From: Haloarcula sp. | Lineage (GTDB): Archaea; Halobacteriota; Halobacteria; Halobacteriales; Haloarculaceae | Direction of reading: 5' to 3' | Length of the DNA stretch: 7,461 nt | Assembly (NCBI GenBank): GCA_028275075.1 | Contig: JAQCNK010000193.1 | Coordinates: forward strand, 1 to 7,461 | Shown: positions 6,659 through 7,461 of the stretch, piece after piece | Position numbering within the stretch: position 1 is the first letter of the stretch | Layout of the letters: the number at the start of each line of letters is the position of its first letter | Notes under the pieces: model-generated | The model's database searches: none | Seen by the model: only the letters and a program-made list of their open reading frames with translations | What the model was told of the DNA's origin: nothing | Program-made: the position numbers and the translations under genes

Positions 6659-7299
6659 GTGATCCAACCGAAGAGATTCCGGAGGTCGACTACGTCGAGG
6701 GAACCGGCGTGCCTATCCGGGGCAACGACATTGACACGGACCAGATCATCCCGGCGCGGTTCATGAAAGTCGTGACCTTCGATGGTCTCGGTGAGTTCGC
6801 CTTCTTCGACCTGCGATTTGACGACGACGACAACGAGAAAGACCACCCGCTCAACGAGGAGCGATTCCAAGACGCCAACGTCATGGTGGTCAACAACAAC
6901 TTCGGCTGTGGCTCCTCACGCGAGCACGCCCCACAGGCGTTGATGCGCTGGGGCATCGACGCCATCATCGGCGAGGGCTTTGCCGAAATCTTCGCGGGCA
7001 ACTGCCTCGCGCTCGGTATCCCGACACTGACAGCCGACCACGAGACGATCAACGCGCTCCAGCAGTGGGTCGATAATAACCCCGACGGCGACATCGAGGT
7101 AGACGTGGCCGCCGAGACGGTTCGCTATGGGGGCCACGAAATCAGCGTCTCCGTCGACGACGCCCAGCGAAAGGCCCTCGTTGAGGGCATCTGGGACACG
7201 ACGGCACTGATGAAGGCCAATCGCAACGCTATCGAAGAGACTGCCGGGGACCTCCCGTATCTGGACCAGACACGGTCGGGCGTCGAAGCGGACGACTAG
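6655..7299 (+). CDS. leuD: 3-isopropylmalate dehydratase (isomerase), small subunit
   Basis: This swivel-domain partner of LeuC supplies substrate-recognition residues of the isomerase. The 214-aa protein has [13 protein letters not shown] (24-36) and [15 protein letters not shown] (82-96), both hallmarks of LeuD and of aconitase domain 4, then [17 protein letters not shown] (108-124). Length is that of bacterial-type LeuD (about 200 aa), longer than the roughly 165-aa archaeal type. There is an acidic run (DDDDNEKD) near residues 56-63. Translation is coupled to leuC through the ATGA overlap and a strong Shine-Dalgarno. A hairpin begins 2 bases after the stop. Confidence 0.97.
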   Translation: MSDPTEEIPEVDYVEGTGVPIRGNDIDTDQIIPARFMKVVTFDGLGEFAFFDLRFDDDDNEKDHPLNEERFQDANVMVVNNNFGCGSSREHAPQALMRWGIDAIIGEGFAEIFAGNCLALGIPTLTADHETINALQQWVDNNPDGDIEVDVAAETVRYGGHEISVSVDDAQRKALVEGIWDTTALMKANRNAIEETAGDLPYLDQTRSGVEADD

Positions 7300-7301
7300 C
7301 G

Positions 7302-7318
7302 CGAGGTCTGCGACCTCG
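7302..7318 (+). promoter_or_regulatory. Perfect 7-bp hairpin directly after leuD
   Basis: CGAGGTC (7302-7308), loop TGC, GACCTCG (7312-7318) starts two bases after the leuD stop. It is not followed by a U-run, so it is not a standard archaeal terminator. It may protect or mark an mRNA 3' end, attenuate read-through into leuB, or be a protein-binding dyad. Confidence 0.4.
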
Positions 7319-7337
7319 GAAGCGCGAACCGAACCAC

Positions 7338-7342
7338 TTTCA
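7338..7342 (+). promoter_or_regulatory. Possible weak promoter of leuB
   Basis: TTTCA, preceded by two tandem CGAAC units (7325-7334) that resemble the upstream recognition element, is centred 27 bases before the leuB ATG. The spacing suits a leaderless transcript and leuB lacks a Shine-Dalgarno. The box itself is a poor TATA match. Confidence 0.25.
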
Positions 7343-7366
7343 CCGGACGCCCGCATCTCCGCCCAC

Positions 7367-7461
7367 ATGACACACGAGATCGCAGTCATTCCCGGCGACG
7401 GAATCGGACAGGAGGTCACGCCCGCGGCCGTCGAGGTGCTGGAAGCCATAGAGACGGTCGA
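7367..7461 (+). CDS. leuB: 3-isopropylmalate dehydrogenase, N-terminal part (runs off the window)
   Basis: Only the first 31 codons are present. They read MTHEIAVIPGDGIGQEVTP and then an amphipathic helix, the beta-strand, glycine turn and helix that open every isopropylmalate/isocitrate dehydrogenase. Position after leuCD identifies it as LeuB, which oxidatively decarboxylates 3-isopropylmalate to 2-oxoisocaproate (or methylmalate to 2-oxobutyrate) with NAD+. Isocitrate dehydrogenase shares this N-terminal motif but is disfavoured by context. The gene is 67 bases from leuD with no Shine-Dalgarno, so it may be leaderless from its own promoter as well as read through. Confidence 0.9.
   Translation, partial: MTHEIAVIPGDGIGQEVTPAAVEVLEAIETV

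Noticed and set aside
5633..6667. 344-codon minus-strand frame across leuC, and similar 269-codon minus frame across ilvC (4223-5032)
   Set aside because: Both are antisense to intact enzymes with complete active-site motifs. Neither has a family match or a promoter of its own that I can see.
1..7461. CRISPR array, insertion sequence, tRNA or phage genes
   Set aside because: No spaced repeats, transposase motifs, terminal inverted repeats or tRNA folds were seen; the window is a biosynthetic operon.

Overview
The window is haloarchaeal. It is GC-rich, its proteins are acidic (Asp/Glu-heavy, with charged N-terminal extensions), and promoters sit close to start codons as expected for leaderless transcripts. 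It carries a branched-chain amino acid cluster, all on the + strand: leuA-type synthase, ilvB, ilvN, ilvC, a 38-codon small ORF, leuC, leuD and the start of leuB (cut by the window end). From memory, Haloferax volcanii has the same gene order; the sequence alone does not fix the genus.

Layout. Bases 1-137 hold no gene I can support. A TATA element at about 138-145 precedes the leuA-type gene (182-1393), a short form that ends without the leucine-sensing C-terminal domain of classical 2-isopropylmalate synthase. The 336-base gap 1394-1729 is the most interesting part. A TTTATTA element (1489-1495) lies about 30 bases before the ATG of a 28-codon ORF (1522-1608) whose last third reads GALLLSGVGIVGAF, with Leu, Val and Ile written in A/T-ending codons that look unusual here. 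The ORF is folded into two predicted hairpins. It is followed by a G-poor, C/A-rich tract with a tandem 7-base repeat, and by a second tiny ORF that overlaps the ilvB start. This looks like the leader of an amino-acid-responsive attenuator ahead of ilvBNC.

From ilvB to ilvC the genes are tightly packed (1- and 8-base overlaps). A 38-codon ORF then follows ilvC by 4 bases and overlaps the leuC start as ATGA; leuC also overlaps leuD as ATGA. A 67-base gap with a perfect 7-bp hairpin separates leuD from leuB, so leuB may also have its own weak promoter.

How the genes work together. IlvBN (acetohydroxyacid synthase) and IlvC (ketol-acid reductoisomerase) make the dihydroxy-acid precursors of valine and isoleucine. 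IlvD and a transaminase must be encoded elsewhere. The LeuA-type synthase, the LeuCD isomerase and the LeuB dehydrogenase extend 2-oxoisovalerate to the leucine precursor. If the synthase uses pyruvate, the same LeuCD-LeuB steps would turn citramalate into 2-oxobutyrate for isoleucine. IlvN keeps the valine-site residues; the synthase lacks a leucine-sensing domain. Control at the level of the leader transcript would fit this pattern.
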